A model generated the notes under the pieces. The model worked only from the letters and a program-made list of their open reading frames with translations, ran no database searches and had not been told where the DNA came from. Shown piece by piece: positions 10,098 to 21,479 of a stretch of DNA of 64,000 nucleotides. Where the stretch lies: contig NZ_RJVB01000008.1 in assembly GCF_003751505.1 (NCBI RefSeq), positions 1 to 64,000 of the forward strand. Direction: 5' to 3'. This DNA is from Erwinia sp. JUb26. GTDB taxonomy: Bacteria > Pseudomonadota > Gammaproteobacteria > Enterobacterales > Enterobacteriaceae. Every line of letters begins with the position of its first letter. Position 1 is the first letter of the stretch. The position numbers and the translations under genes are program-made.

Positions 10098-10323
10098 CCT
10101 CCAGGGGAATATCGCGGAAAACCACGCGAACCATCAGCCAGCAGAGAAATATAAACAGGGCCGGCACCAGCAGGCAGGAGAGTTCAAACCAGTGTGGTAA
10201 ACCCGTGATACCCGGCCTGTCGTCCCATAGCCAGGCAGTCAGCACCCAGCAGGCAAGATAAGCCACCGCCAGCCAGAACGACCAGCGCGCTTCTTTATTC
10301 GCCTGTAGAAAACGCGTATCCAT
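10081..10323 (-). CDS. yhdT: YhdT family small inner-membrane protein
   Basis: This 80-residue protein has two hydrophobic segments (about residues 15-32 and 46-68). YhdT (DUF997) is found with panF across enteric bacteria and its own role is unknown. Overlap with panF suggests that it assists or is co-regulated with pantothenate uptake; this is inference from context. Confidence 0.92.
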   Translation of the reverse strand: MDTRFLQANKEARWSFWLAVAYLACWVLTAWLWDDRPGITGLPHWFELSCLLVPALFIFLCWLMVRVVFRDIPLEDDSEA

Positions 10324-10426
10324 CCGTATCTCCTCAGAGTGACGGCAAAGGTTTTTTTATGCAGGGATAGCAACGTAGGCCCATGACCCGGCAATACCTT
10401 AGAAGTGACTTACGGGGAAGGAGAAT

Positions 10427-10446
10427 GGGCCTGACGATGCAGGCCC
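10427..10446 (-). terminator. palindrome after accC, possible terminator
   Basis: A seven-base-pair perfect stem (GGGCCTG / CAGGCCC) with a six-base loop lies 14 bases after the accC stop. No T run follows on the minus strand, so its role as a terminator is uncertain. Confidence 0.4.
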
Positions 10447-10460
10447 ACGAGCAGGCAGGA

Positions 10461-11810
10461 TTACTTCTCTTGCAGGCCGAGTTTCTTCTCCAGATAGTGG
10501 ATGTTGGTTCCACCCTGCTGGAAGTTCTCGTCCGACATGATTTTCATCTGCAGTTCGATATTGGTTTTGATACCGTCGATAATCAGCTCAGCCAGCGCAT
10601 TTTTCATGCGTGAGATAGCCACATCGCGGGTTTCACCGTAGGTGATGAGCTTGCCAATCATCGAATCATAGTACGGCGGCACGCTGTAACCGGCGTAGAT
10701 ATGCGATTCCCAACGCACGCCAAAACCACCTGGCGCATGGAAGCGGGTGATCTTGCCCGGGCTCGGCAGGAAGGTGTTCGAATCTTCGGCATTGATACGG
10801 CATTCCACCGCATGGCCGCGAACGATCACTTCTTCCTGTTTGATTGACAGCGGCTGACCGGCAGCGATACGCAGCTGCTCTTTGATCAGATCCACGCCGG
10901 TGATCATTTCAGTCACCGGATGCTCAACCTGAATACGGGTGTTCATTTCAATGAAGTAGAACTCACCGTTTTCAAACAGGAACTCGAAAGTCCCCGCACC
11001 GCGGTAGCCGATATCCACACAGGCTTTAGAACAGCGCTCGCCGATAAAGCGACGCAGCTCTTCAGTGATGCCCGGTGCTGGCGCTTCTTCCACCACTTTC
11101 TGGTGGCGACGCTGCATGGAACAGTCTCGCTCGGCCAGATAGATAGCGTTGCCCTGACCATCGGCCATCACCTGAATTTCGATATGGCGTGGATTTTCCA
11201 GGTACTTCTCCATGTACACCATGTCGTTGTTGAAAGCCGCTTTGGCTTCCGCTTTCGTCATGGTAATGGATTGTTCCAGGTCTTTGTCGCTGCGCACAAC
11301 GCGCATACCGCGACCGCCCCCGCCGCCGGAGGCTTTGATAATCACCGGGTAACCAATGCGTTTTGCAAAGGCGCGGTTTTTATCCATGTCCTCGGTCAGT
11401 GGACCGTCAGAACCGGGAACGGTAGGCACACCGGCTTTTTTCATCGCGGTGATGGCGGACACTTTATCGCCCATCAGGCGGATGGTATCCGCTTTTGGTC
11501 CGATAAAGATAAAGCCGGAACGCTCAACCTGCTCAGCAAAATCAGCGTTCTCGGACAGGAATCCGTAGCCAGGGTGGATAGCCACCGCACCGGTGATTTC
11601 CGCCGCAGAAATCAGCGCCGGAATATTCAGATAGCTTTTTACCGACTGAGCCGGACCGATGCAGACGGTTTCGTCCGCCAGCAGCACGTGCTTCAGGTCG
11701 CGATCCGCAGTGGAGTGTACGGCAACGGTTTTGATGCCCAGCTCTTTACAGGCACGCAGAATACGCAGCGCAATCTCACCACGGTTAGCAATTACAATTT
11801 TATCAAGCAT
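10461..11810 (-). CDS. accC: acetyl-CoA carboxylase, biotin carboxylase subunit
   Basis: AccC carboxylates the biotin carried by AccB, using ATP and bicarbonate, in the first step of fatty-acid synthesis. The 449-residue protein begins [21 protein letters not shown], the usual N-terminus. The ATP-grasp domain contains the Gly-rich loop [14 protein letters not shown], and the catalytic region includes [16 protein letters not shown]. It follows accB by 11 bases. Length and motifs are those of the E. coli enzyme. Confidence 0.98.
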   Translation of the reverse strand: MLDKIVIANRGEIALRILRACKELGIKTVAVHSTADRDLKHVLLADETVCIGPAQSVKSYLNIPALISAAEITGAVAIHPGYGFLSENADFAEQVERSGFIFIGPKADTIRLMGDKVSAITAMKKAGVPTVPGSDGPLTEDMDKNRAFAKRIGYPVIIKASGGGGGRGMRVVRSDKDLEQSITMTKAEAKAAFNNDMVYMEKYLENPRHIEIQVMADGQGNAIYLAERDCSMQRRHQKVVEEAPAPGITEELRRFIGERCSKACVDIGYRGAGTFEFLFENGEFYFIEMNTRIQVEHPVTEMITGVDLIKEQLRIAAGQPLSIKQEEVIVRGHAVECRINAEDSNTFLPSPGKITRFHAPGGFGVRWESHIYAGYSVPPYYDSMIGKLITYGETRDVAISRMKNALAELIIDGIKTNIELQMKIMSDENFQQGGTNIHYLEKKLGLQEK

Positions 11811-11821
11811 GGTTCGCCTCG

Positions 11822-12295
11822 TTATTCGATGACTACCAGCGGCTCGTCAAATTCAACTGGCTGACCGCTTTCGACCAGGATCGCTTTCACTACGCCGGAC
11901 TTATCGGCTTCGATCTGGTTCATCATTTTCATCGCTTCAACGATGCACAGAGTGTCGCCGGCGTTAACTTTCTGGCCAATTTCAATGAAGGCTTTGGCAT
12001 CCGGGCTAGGGGTACGATAGAAGGTACCTACCATTGGAGAGCGTACGATGTGGCCGCTGATTTCAGCTGCCGCTGGTGCTTCCATAGCCGGTGCAGTGGC
12101 TGGAGCCACGGCTGCGGCCAGAGCGGGCTGTGGCTGCATCATTGGGGCAGCGTAGGCCTGCTGCATCATTGGATAGCCAACGTTAGCCGGGGAACGGCTG
12201 ATACGAACTGACTCTTCGCCTTCAGAGATTTCCAGTTCAGCGATACCTGATTCTTCAACCAGTTCGATCAGTTTTTTAATCTTACGAATATCCAT
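11822..12295 (-). CDS. accB: acetyl-CoA carboxylase biotin carboxyl carrier protein
   Basis: AccB carries the biotin that shuttles CO2 between AccC and the carboxyltransferase AccAD. The 157-residue protein has an N-terminal part, an Ala/Pro-rich linker (about residues 47-77) and the C-terminal biotinyl domain. The biotin-accepting lysine is Lys123 in EAMKM. The protein follows aroQ by 21 bases and leads the accBC unit. In E. coli AccB represses its own operon; the sequence gives no direct sign of this. Confidence 0.98.
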   Translation of the reverse strand: MDIRKIKKLIELVEESGIAELEISEGEESVRISRSPANVGYPMMQQAYAAPMMQPQPALAAAVAPATAPAMEAPAAAEISGHIVRSPMVGTFYRTPSPDAKAFIEIGQKVNAGDTLCIVEAMKMMNQIEADKSGVVKAILVESGQPVEFDEPLVVIE

Positions 12296-12316
12296 AAGTG
12301 TGGTTCCGTACTCTGT

Positions 12317-12769
12317 TTAATTAGATGGTGACAGGCGTTTTACCGCTGTCTGTAAAGCCCAGGAATAACCGTCGACGCCAAGTCCACAGATCACGCCGGC
12401 AGAAATATCAGATAGATATGAATGATGGCGAAAAGGCTCGCGGGCATGCACATTTGACAGATGAACTTCGATAAACGGGATGCTGACTGCCAACAGCGCG
12501 TCACGCAGCGCTACGCTGGTATGAGTGAATGCCGCCGGATTGATGACGATATAATCGACATTGCCTTTTGCCTCATGTATGCGATCAATCAACGCATGTT
12601 CCGCATTGGACTGGAGATGGCTCAGGGTAACATTCAGCGCTGCGGCCTGTGCCGTCAGATCGCTGACAATCTCGCCCAGCGTCGTGTGGCCATACTTTTC
12701 CGGCTCACGCGTACCCAGCAGATTCAGGTTGGGACCGTTCAAAAGGAGTACATGAAACTTATCCGTCAT
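12317..12769 (-). CDS. aroQ: type II 3-dehydroquinate dehydratase
   Basis: AroQ converts 3-dehydroquinate to 3-dehydroshikimate in the shikimate pathway. The 150-residue length and motifs [28 protein letters not shown] and [13 protein letters not shown] (with the catalytic Tyr in the first) identify the dodecameric type II enzyme. The start was placed at [10 protein letters not shown]; a frame to 12835 adds 22 non-conserved residues. Together with accBC it forms a likely operon. E. coli K-12 lacks aroQ and uses the unrelated AroD, so this marks a difference from E. coli. Confidence 0.96.
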   Translation of the reverse strand: MTDKFHVLLLNGPNLNLLGTREPEKYGHTTLGEIVSDLTAQAAALNVTLSHLQSNAEHALIDRIHEAKGNVDYIVINPAAFTHTSVALRDALLAVSIPFIEVHLSNVHAREPFRHHSYLSDISAGVICGLGVDGYSWALQTAVKRLSPSN

Positions 12770-13016
12770 CTTGCTGCTATCTCCTGCGATAATTGAGGCA
12801 TCGCACAAAATACATCGCCAAAGCCGGTTTGTCACCTCATTCAGATGAAATTTGATGCTGGCTGGCGAACGAAGTCGGGCATTATAACGATATCAACGCA
12901 ATTAGCAGCTAAATACTGGTCTTATCAGCGAAGATGATCCACCGCACCTGTGAAAAAGACGCCGAAGATTTATCCCATTGTGACAGAGAGCTCACTCTCT
13001 GCGGGGGCTGCACCCG

Positions 13017-13619
13017 TCACCATGGCCACCACTTGCGGAAGGTTTTAAAGCGAAATGCCAGCAGGATCGCGGCAAGTAGCGCATATATCCACGGCTGTGG
13101 TGAAAGCACTTTCACCGACCAAAGATAGTGAATGGGTGCCAGAATTGCCACCAGATAGACGGTGTAATGCAGCGTTTGCCAGCGTTTTCCCAACCGGCGC
13201 TGGGCTTTCTGGAAAGAGGTGGCGGCCAGCAGCAGCAGGATAACCCAGCTGATCAATCCGAACGTCAGGTACGGACGGTAAATCAGCTCCGAACCCAGCA
13301 GACTAATATTGTCGATGCCGAGTTCGAGCAGCGAATAGCTGACCAGGTGAAGGGTAGCCCAGGCAAAACACCACAGACCCAGCAGACGTCGTACGCGGAT
13401 CAGCAAAGGTTGTTTACCGTAGCGGGCGAGCGGCGTGACGGCCAGACTGGCCAGCAGAAACTTCAGCGCCATTCTACCGGTGAAATGCTGGATATCCTTC
13501 GCCGGATCGGCGCTGAACCAGCCCTGATCGATAGAGAGCAGCAGCCAGAGGAACGGCAGGAAACCGGCAAGATGCAGCAGAACCTTCAGGGCGGTAATGT
13601 GTTTGGCATTCAGGCGCAT
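13017..13619 (-). CDS. msrQ: heme-binding membrane subunit MsrQ of the periplasmic methionine sulfoxide reductase
   Basis: MsrQ is an integral membrane protein that passes electrons from the quinone pool or a flavin reductase to MsrP. The 200-residue protein starts at MRLNAKHIT, three bases inside the longest frame, which opens with TTG. Six hydrophobic segments are visible, with conserved His residues in the heme-binding family segments [12 protein letters not shown] and [12 protein letters not shown]. It begins three bases after the msrP stop, so the two are translationally coupled. Confidence 0.95.
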   Translation of the reverse strand: MRLNAKHITALKVLLHLAGFLPFLWLLLSIDQGWFSADPAKDIQHFTGRMALKFLLASLAVTPLARYGKQPLLIRVRRLLGLWCFAWATLHLVSYSLLELGIDNISLLGSELIYRPYLTFGLISWVILLLLAATSFQKAQRRLGKRWQTLHYTVYLVAILAPIHYLWSVKVLSPQPWIYALLAAILLAFRFKTFRKWWPW

Positions 13620-13622
13620 CAA

Positions 13623-14627
13623 TTAAAAGTTTTCCCGTAAATCAAGACCACGATAGAGCGAGGCTACCTGTTCGGCGTAGCCGTTATACAGCAGCGTCGG
13701 CTGGCGTTTCACGTCAAGGATCCCGCCGGAGCCAATGACGCGCTCACTGGCCTGTGACCAGCGCGGATGATCGACATGTGGATTCACGTTGGCAAAGAAA
13801 CCGTATTCATTCGGCGCCAGCTGATTCCAGGTCGTCGGCGGCATATCTTTCACCAGGCTGATTTTGACTATCGATTTAATCCCTTTAAAACCGTACTTCC
13901 ACGGCACGGTCAGGCGAATCGGTGCACCGTTTTGCGGCGGCAGCGCTTTGCCATAAACGCCGGTGGTGAGCAGGGTCAGCGGATGCATGGCTTCATCAAG
14001 CCGCAGTCCTTCGACATAGGGATAATCCAGCCCGCCGCCGATAAAGCGATCCTGCTGACCTGGCATCTGGTCCGGGGCATAGACCGTCTGGAAGGCGACA
14101 TAGCGAGCATTGCTGGTGGGCTCGGCGGCCTGCAGCAATTTACCCAGCTCAAAGCCGACCCACGGGACCACCATGGACCAGGCCTCAACGCAGCGCATGC
14201 GATAGATGCGCTGCTCCAGCGGGAAGCGCTTGAAGAGATCGTCCATATCTAATGTCAGTGGTTTCGCCACTTCACCGTCGATGGTGATTTTCCAGTCCGT
14301 GGTTTTCAGCGTGCCGGCATTTGCGGCGGGATCGGCCTTATCCAGCCCGAACTCATAGAAGTTATTGTACCCGGTGACCTTATCTTCCGGCGTTAGCGGC
14401 AGATCGGCCTGATACTGCGCGGGTTGAGTGAATTCCAGCGCTTTACCCGACATCGCTTTAGGGCGATCGTTGCCTTTAAACCATGAAAGCACATCAGCCC
14501 GCGCCGCGCCGGGCAGGGTAAACGCAGCCGCGCCGATCCCGAGGGTTTTTAACAGCGTGCGGCGGCGGGTATTAAACACGCTTTCCGGCGTGACGTCGTT
14601 TTCAGACAGGTTATTCACGTGTTTCAT
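13623..14627 (-). CDS. msrP: periplasmic methionine sulfoxide reductase, molybdopterin subunit
   Basis: MsrP repairs oxidised methionines in periplasmic proteins with a molybdenum-molybdopterin cofactor. The 334-residue precursor has a Tat signal with [10 protein letters not shown] (about residues 21-30) and an ARA cleavage region. The molybdenum ligand is Cys146 in [11 protein letters not shown], the same number as in E. coli. The start at 14627 was chosen by family length; an upstream TTG at 14642 is also in frame. In E. coli msrPQ lies at a different chromosomal site. Confidence 0.96.
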   Translation of the reverse strand: MKHVNNLSENDVTPESVFNTRRRTLLKTLGIGAAAFTLPGAARADVLSWFKGNDRPKAMSGKALEFTQPAQYQADLPLTPEDKVTGYNNFYEFGLDKADPAANAGTLKTTDWKITIDGEVAKPLTLDMDDLFKRFPLEQRIYRMRCVEAWSMVVPWVGFELGKLLQAAEPTSNARYVAFQTVYAPDQMPGQQDRFIGGGLDYPYVEGLRLDEAMHPLTLLTTGVYGKALPPQNGAPIRLTVPWKYGFKGIKSIVKISLVKDMPPTTWNQLAPNEYGFFANVNPHVDHPRWSQASERVIGSGGILDVKRQPTLLYNGYAEQVASLYRGLDLRENF

Positions 14628-14721
14628 AGGATTTCTCGACAAAGACTGTGGATATTAGATTAGAGCATGGCCTGGGGAAGAAGTTTCAGCGAGGGTTTAG
14701 GGAAAATGAAGCATTTGCGGA

Positions 14722-14750
14722 TAAAACAGCCCCGGCGAGTAAACCGGGGC
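14722..14750 (-). terminator. Rho-independent terminator of acuI
   Basis: On the minus strand a seven-base-pair stem (GCCCCGG / CCGGGGC) is followed by TGTTTT. It begins eight bases after the acuI stop codon. Confidence 0.75.
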
Positions 14751-14757
14751 GAGGGGA

Positions 14758-15735
14758 TCAGCGAACCCGCACCAGCGTCCGGCCGGTAATCTGATTATTT
14801 AACAGTTTTTCCGCGGCTTCCGGTGCCTGCGCCAGCGCGATTTCACGGGTGGCCTGCTGATAGAACGAAGCTGGGAGCGCCTTGACCAGGCGTTTCCAGG
14901 CGGCAATGCGGCGTGCGGTCGGTGCCATGACGGAATCAACCCCCTGCAGGCGAACGTTGCGCAGAATAAACGGCATTACGCTGGTTGGCAGATCGAAGCC
15001 ACCGGCCAGGCCACAGGCGGCAACGACACCGCCCCACGTGGTTTGCGCCAGCACGCTGGCCAGCACCTGGCCACCGGCGGCATCGATCGCTCCGGCCCAG
15101 CGCTGTTTCTCCAACGGGCGAGAAGCTTCGCTGAATTCGCTGCGCGGCAGAATGTGTTCCGCTCCCAGCTGGCGTAAATAGTCATGTGTAGAATCGCGTC
15201 CGCTTACGGCAGTCACCCGATAACCCAGTGCGTGCAGTAGCGCAATGGCCGTACTGCCCACGCCGCCGCTGGCTGCGGTAACCAGTACGTCGCCGCTTTC
15301 CGGAGTCACGCCACCGTCTTCCAGCGCCATCACGCACAGCATGGCGGTCAGTCCTGCGGTGCCAATAATCATCGCCTGGCGTGCATCGATGCCTTCAGGT
15401 AACGCAACCAGCCAGTCCGCTTTGACCCGCGCCTGTTCCGCCAGCCCGCCCCAGTGATTTTCGCCAACGCCCCAGCCGGTGAGCACCACAGACTGGCCGC
15501 AGTGAAAGCGCGGATCGCTGCTGGTGTGTACTTTCCCGGCAAAATCAATACCGGGCACCATCGGGAACTGGCGGATAATCTTGCCCTTACCGGTGATAGC
15601 CAGCGCATCCTTATAGTTGATACCTGACCAGTCAATATCAACGGTAACTTCACCGGGAGGAAGGCGGCTGCTGTCGACCTGCTGAATTGAGGCCAAAGTC
15701 TTACCGTCTGCCTGTTCGAGAACCAGTGCCTGCAT
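14758..15735 (-). CDS. acuI: acrylyl-CoA reductase (NADPH), AcuI/YhdH family
   Basis: This 325-residue zinc-independent member of the medium-chain dehydrogenase/reductase family reduces acrylyl-CoA to propionyl-CoA with NADPH. Family features are the N-terminal substrate domain with NYKDALAITGKGKI, the segment VPGIDFAGKV, and the nucleotide-binding loop VTAASGGVGSTAIALLHALG (about residues 149-168). It is highly similar to E. coli YhdH. It is transcribed alone, divergently from csrD. In E. coli the enzyme protects against toxic acrylyl-CoA. Confidence 0.95.
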   Translation of the reverse strand: MQALVLEQADGKTLASIQQVDSSRLPPGEVTVDIDWSGINYKDALAITGKGKIIRQFPMVPGIDFAGKVHTSSDPRFHCGQSVVLTGWGVGENHWGGLAEQARVKADWLVALPEGIDARQAMIIGTAGLTAMLCVMALEDGGVTPESGDVLVTAASGGVGSTAIALLHALGYRVTAVSGRDSTHDYLRQLGAEHILPRSEFSEASRPLEKQRWAGAIDAAGGQVLASVLAQTTWGGVVAACGLAGGFDLPTSVMPFILRNVRLQGVDSVMAPTARRIAAWKRLVKALPASFYQQATREIALAQAPEAAEKLLNNQITGRTLVRVR

Positions 15736-15960
15736 GTGAATCTCCTGAATCGGTTGTTCAATGAAAAAAATACCTGGGACGACTATACTCGCAGAAACCT
15801 CTGATTATCTGATACCAGACAAGCAAAGGTCATCCGGGTTATGCTATTTTTCCATCCTGTGTTACCCAGGCGAGGGTGCCTGCTATCCACCTGCCATTAA
15901 TTTATGAACGTGTACTACCGTTAATGGCGTATCTGTCACCGCAGTTGAATGGGCACAAGG

Positions 15961-17910
15961 ATGCGATTAACCACCAAATTTTCTGCGATCGTCACGCTAC
16001 TCTGCGCATTAGGGATGTTGCTAATGCTGGTGGGCTGCGTACTCAGCTTCTTCTATATGAGCAACCAGCGAGCAGAATTCCGGGTTGAGCGTATGGCTGA
16101 AGATGTCGATATTGCCTTACTAAGCCAGTCTCCGCAGCAGATCTCCCCCTGGCTCCATCAGGTCATGAACCCCTTACAGATTGAGCGCATCGAACTGAAC
16201 GACGGCAGCAACACACTGCTGGAGGTCACCCGGCATCAGCAGTCGCTGCTGGATGATGAGCCAAACCGCTTTCGCCAGACCGATATTCATCTCCGCCAGC
16301 ATCCTGATTTAACCCTGCGCATTATGTGGCTCGATCCAACCAAAACCTGGTTCAGCTCGATGATCGGTGCTTCCACGCTGCTGGCTATCCTGGCCGTTGT
16401 CGCGATCATGACATTTTTACTGGCGCAGTCCCACCGCTGGCTCTATCGGCAACTGAGGGGCCTGGAAAAGCTGGAAATACGCGCCGAAGCGATCATCAAA
16501 GGGGAGCGTGCCAGCGTCAGGCCGGGATCGGTGCATGAATGGCCGCCGAAAGCGAGCAGCGCAATCGACCTGCTGCTGGCGGATTTGAAAGAGGCGGGGG
16601 AGCAGCATTACCGGGTCGATACGCTGATCCGCACCTTTGCCGCGCAGGATCCGAGAACCGGACTGAATAATCGTCTGTTCTTTGACAATCAATTGACCAC
16701 GTTACTGGAAGATCCCGAGGCCGTCGGCACCCACGGCATGGTGATGATGGTCCGCCTGCCGGATTTTGACACGCTGCGTGAGCGCTGGGGACATACTGAC
16801 GTTCAGGACTATCTGTTCGCACTGGTTAACCTGCTGTCGACCTTTGTTTTACGCTATCCGGGCGCGCTGCTGGCGCGTTATTTCCGCAGTGATTTTGCCG
16901 TGCTGCTGCCGCACCGCAGCATTAAAGATGCCGATGGCATTGCTTCGCAGCTGATCAAGGCCGTCGATACGCTTCCTCCGACGCGCATGCTGGATCGCGA
17001 AGACATGATCCATATCGGAATCAGCGGCTGGCGCAGCGGGCAGACCACACAGCAGGTTATGGAAAATGCGGAGCTGGCCACGCGGCAGGCGACGTTGCAG
17101 GGCGGGAACAGCTGGTCGGTTGGTGAAGGCGCGCTCCAGGACCTGGGGCGTGGCAGCGTGAAATGGCGTACGTTGCTGGAGAATACCGTGAACCGCGGTG
17201 GGCCTCGTCTGTATCAGAAACCGGCGGTCACCAGCGAAGGTCAGGTTCATCATCGGGAGATGATGCCGCGCATCTTTGATGGCGAAAAAGAGCTGCTGGC
17301 CGCGGAATATTTGCCACTGGCGCTGCAGCTTGGGCTGGCTGAGCGCTATGACCGCCAGATGGTGACGCGGATCCTCACGCTGGTCGAACTGTGGCCAGAA
17401 GAGACGCTGGCCATTCCCCTGACGCTGGACTCTCTGCTGCAGCGAAGTTTCCTCAACTGGCTGCGCGATAGTTTGCTGCAATGCACTAAATCACAAAGAA
17501 AACGTATTTTATTTGAACTTGCAGAAGCGGATGTGTGTCAACACTTCAACCGGTTGGATCCGGTGTTTCGTTTGATCTATGGTTTTGGCTGCCGCGTGGC
17601 CATCAACCAGGCTGGGTTAACCGTGGTTAGCACCGCTTATATACGGCAGTTTCAGGTGGAGCTGATCAAGCTACATCCGGGGCTGGTGCGCAATATTGAG
17701 CGGCGTACGGAAAATCAGCTGTTTGTGCAGAGCCTGATTGAGAGCTGCAAGCACACATCAACCCGGGTTTTTGCCGCCGGAGTACGTTTCAAAGAGGAGT
17801 GGCAAACCCTGGTTGAGCTGGGCGTTACCGGTGGTCAGGGGGACTTTTTTGCGTCCTCTCAGCCGGTCAACAGCAACGTGAAAAAATATTCGCAAAGATA
17901 TCGAGTTTAG
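15961..17910 (+). CDS. csrD: RNase E specificity factor CsrD
   Basis: CsrD is an inner-membrane protein that directs RNase E to degrade the CsrB and CsrC RNAs. This 649-residue protein has a hydrophobic segment at about residues 10-34 and another at 136-156, then a GGDEF-like and an EAL-like domain. Both catalytic motifs are broken: FRSDF (308-312) stands at the GGDEF site and EMM (433-435) at the EAL site. That agrees with the family, which does not make or break c-di-GMP. The start MRLTTKFSA matches E. coli; ATG at 15949 is an alternative four codons upstream. Similarity in the sensor part is low, and in the EAL part high. Confidence 0.93.
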   Translation: MRLTTKFSAIVTLLCALGMLLMLVGCVLSFFYMSNQRAEFRVERMAEDVDIALLSQSPQQISPWLHQVMNPLQIERIELNDGSNTLLEVTRHQQSLLDDEPNRFRQTDIHLRQHPDLTLRIMWLDPTKTWFSSMIGASTLLAILAVVAIMTFLLAQSHRWLYRQLRGLEKLEIRAEAIIKGERASVRPGSVHEWPPKASSAIDLLLADLKEAGEQHYRVDTLIRTFAAQDPRTGLNNRLFFDNQLTTLLEDPEAVGTHGMVMMVRLPDFDTLRERWGHTDVQDYLFALVNLLSTFVLRYPGALLARYFRSDFAVLLPHRSIKDADGIASQLIKAVDTLPPTRMLDREDMIHIGISGWRSGQTTQQVMENAELATRQATLQGGNSWSVGEGALQDLGRGSVKWRTLLENTVNRGGPRLYQKPAVTSEGQVHHREMMPRIFDGEKELLAAEYLPLALQLGLAERYDRQMVTRILTLVELWPEETLAIPLTLDSLLQRSFLNWLRDSLLQCTKSQRKRILFELAEADVCQHFNRLDPVFRLIYGFGCRVAINQAGLTVVSTAYIRQFQVELIKLHPGLVRNIERRTENQLFVQSLIESCKHTSTRVFAAGVRFKEEWQTLVELGVTGGQGDFFASSQPVNSNVKKYSQRYRV

Positions 17911-19268
<1,358 letters not shown>

Positions 19269-19338
19269 TTTGCCTGAAGGGAGTGACGGGACGCTGCCCG
19301 CACTCCTTTTTCATGTTGTCGAGGAAAACGCCGATTTT

Positions 19339-20391
19339 ATGAAGCCGATGTTCAGCAGGGGGCCTTCCCTGCAGTTACGCTTATTTTTAGCGGTTATAGT
19401 GGCAATAGGCGTTATTGTTGCCGATAGTCGTATGGGGGCTTTCACCCAAATACGCACCTATATGGATACCGCCGTTAGTCCATTCTACTTTCTGGCCAAT
19501 GGGCCGCGTCAAATTCTGGACGATGTTTCTGAAACATTGGCCTCTCGCCAGCAGGTCGAGCTGGAAAATAAAGCCTTACGTCGTGAACTGATCCTGAAGA
19601 ACAGCGAACTGCTGATGCTGGGCCAGTTCAAACAGGAAAATGCCCGTCTGCGCGAGCTGCTGGGTTCTCCGCTGCGTCAGGACGAACACAAAATGGTCAC
19701 CCAGGTGATCTCCACCGGCAGCGATCCGTACACCGACCAGGTCGTCATTGATAAAGGCAGCGTAAACGGGGTTTACGAAGGGCAGCCGGTTATCAGCGAT
19801 AAGGGCGTGGTAGGACAGGTTGTTGCCGTCGGTAAAATCACCAGCCGCGTGCTGCTGATCTGTGATGCCTCACACGCACTGCCAATTCAGGTACTACGTA
19901 ACGACATCCGGGTGATCGCGGCGGGCAACGGCTGCACGGAAGATTTGCAGCTGGAGCATCTGCCGGGCAATATCGATATCCGTGTCGGCGACGTGCTGGT
20001 GACGTCGGGTCTCGGTGGGCGCTTCCCTGAAGGCTATCCCGTCGGCGTAGTGTCGTCGGTGAAAGTCGATACGCAGCGTGCCTACACGGTTATTCAGGCT
20101 CGCCCGACCGCCGGACTGCAGCGCCTGCGCTATCTCCTGCTACTTTGGGGTGCCGATCGAAACGGCAGCATGCCAATGGCGCCGGATGAAGTTCACCGCG
20201 TGGCCAACGAACGCCTAATGCAAATGATGCCTCAGGTGCTGCCGCCGGTAAGCGAGATGGGGCCACCTGCACCGCCTGCCGCGAGTGAAAGCGGTAGCGC
20301 CGCGCCCGGCACGGCTGCCGTGACGGAACCCGCGCCAGCTCAGGCGACGCCGGTTCGCCGCCAGTCACCGGTGCGTGGAGGTCAGCCTTGA
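19339..20391 (+). CDS. mreC: rod shape-determining protein MreC
   Basis: MreC is a bitopic inner-membrane protein that links MreB with the periplasmic wall-synthesis enzymes. The 350-residue product starts at [15 protein letters not shown] with a good GAGG site 12 bases upstream; a longer frame from 19231 overlaps mreB and is rejected. A membrane helix (about residues 15-33), a coiled coil (about 65-105, rich in Leu/Glu) and the beta-rich domain follow. The tail after residue 290 is Pro/Ala-rich and shorter than in E. coli (367 residues). Confidence 0.97.
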   Translation: MKPMFSRGPSLQLRLFLAVIVAIGVIVADSRMGAFTQIRTYMDTAVSPFYFLANGPRQILDDVSETLASRQQVELENKALRRELILKNSELLMLGQFKQENARLRELLGSPLRQDEHKMVTQVISTGSDPYTDQVVIDKGSVNGVYEGQPVISDKGVVGQVVAVGKITSRVLLICDASHALPIQVLRNDIRVIAAGNGCTEDLQLEHLPGNIDIRVGDVLVTSGLGGRFPEGYPVGVVSSVKVDTQRAYTVIQARPTAGLQRLRYLLLLWGADRNGSMPMAPDEVHRVANERLMQMMPQVLPPVSEMGPPAPPAASESGSAAPGTAAVTEPAPAQATPVRRQSPVRGGQP

Positions 20392-20876
20392 GTAGCTATC
20401 GCAGTCATGGCCGCTGGGTTATCTGGCTCTCATTTCTCGTCGCGCTGGTGCTGCAAATCATGCCCTGGCCGGAACAGATTTTTATGTTCCGGCCATCCTG
20501 GCTGCTGCTGATCTTAATTTACTGGGTGCTGGCGCTGCCGCATCGGGTAAATGTCGGTACGGGATTCGTGATGGGATCTATAATGGACCTCATCTCTGGC
20601 TCAACGCTGGGCGTACGTGCGCTGGCATTGAGCATTATCGCGTATCTGGTGGCGTTTAAATTCCAGCTGTTCCGCAATCTGGCGCTGTGGCAGCAGGCAC
20701 TGATGGTGATGGTGCTGTCGCTGGCGATGGATGTGATCGTCTTCTGGGCCGAATTCCTGGTGATCAACGTTTCGTTCAGGCCAGAAATTTTCTGGAGCAG
20801 CGTCATCGACGGCATCCTCTGGCCCTGGTTGTTCTTACTGATGAGAAAAATTCGCCGCCAGTTTGCCGTACAATAA
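20388..20876 (+). CDS. mreD: rod shape-determining protein MreD
   Basis: MreD is a 162-residue inner-membrane protein of the elongasome with about five hydrophobic segments. It starts with TTG overlapping the mreC stop (TTGA), so translation is coupled to mreC. Segments [20 protein letters not shown] and [15 protein letters not shown] match the E. coli protein closely. Confidence 0.97.
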   Translation: MSSYRSHGRWVIWLSFLVALVLQIMPWPEQIFMFRPSWLLLILIYWVLALPHRVNVGTGFVMGSIMDLISGSTLGVRALALSIIAYLVAFKFQLFRNLALWQQALMVMVLSLAMDVIVFWAEFLVINVSFRPEIFWSSVIDGILWPWLFLLMRKIRRQFAVQ

Positions 20877-20885
20877 AGGACAATT

Positions 20886-21479
20886 ATGGTATCCCTGTAT
20901 CTGGCTTCTGGTTCTCCCCGTCGTCGTGAGCTACTGACTCAGCTTGGTTTGTCATTTGAACGCATCTCTACCGAGGTAGAAGAACAGCGTCGCGACGGCG
21001 AACAGGCCGAACACTACGTCCGTCGGCTGGCGCTGGAAAAAGCGCAGGCCGGCGTGGCCGTTGCCCGCCAGGATCTGCCCGTGCTTGGGGCCGATACCAT
21101 TGTCGTCTTACATAATGAAGTGCTGGAAAAACCAGCCGATGCAGATGCCGCAGCCGCGATGCTGGCGAAGCTCTCCGGTCAGACCCATCAGGTGATGACC
21201 GCCGTAGCGTTTGCCGACAGGCAGCGGTCGCTTGATTGCCTCGTTGTCACCGATGTGACGTTTCGCTCACTGACACCAGATGATATCAGGAACTATATCG
21301 CCAGCGGCGAACCAATGGATAAAGCCGGTGCGTATGGGATTCAGGGACTGGGTGGAAACTTTGTCAGAAAAATTAACGGAAGCTATTACGCTGTAGTGGG
21401 ATTGCCGCTGGTTGAAACAGCCGAGCTGTTCAGCAGCTTTCTGGCGCTGCGTGAAGTGAGAGGACAAGATGACAGCTGA
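20886..21479 (+). CDS. yhdE: Maf-type nucleoside triphosphate pyrophosphatase YhdE
   Basis: This 197-residue house-cleaning enzyme hydrolyses dTTP, UTP and modified pyrimidine triphosphates to monophosphates. The family start [19 protein letters not shown] with the nucleotide-binding SGSPRR is intact, as are GADTIVV (catalytic Asp) and the segment [13 protein letters not shown]. It lies nine bases after mreD and overlaps the start of rng by 11 bases, an arrangement conserved in enteric bacteria. Confidence 0.96.
   Translation: MVSLYLASGSPRRRELLTQLGLSFERISTEVEEQRRDGEQAEHYVRRLALEKAQAGVAVARQDLPVLGADTIVVLHNEVLEKPADADAAAAMLAKLSGQTHQVMTAVAFADRQRSLDCLVVTDVTFRSLTPDDIRNYIASGEPMDKAGAYGIQGLGGNFVRKINGSYYAVVGLPLVETAELFSSFLALREVRGQDDS

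Noticed and set aside
10324-10426. riboswitch or leader between accC and yhdT
   Set aside because: The gap is short and no conserved RNA motif is visible; only the palindrome at 10427-10446 is clear.
10920-11864. 314-codon open frame on the plus strand
   Set aside because: It is antisense to accC and accB, which are certain.
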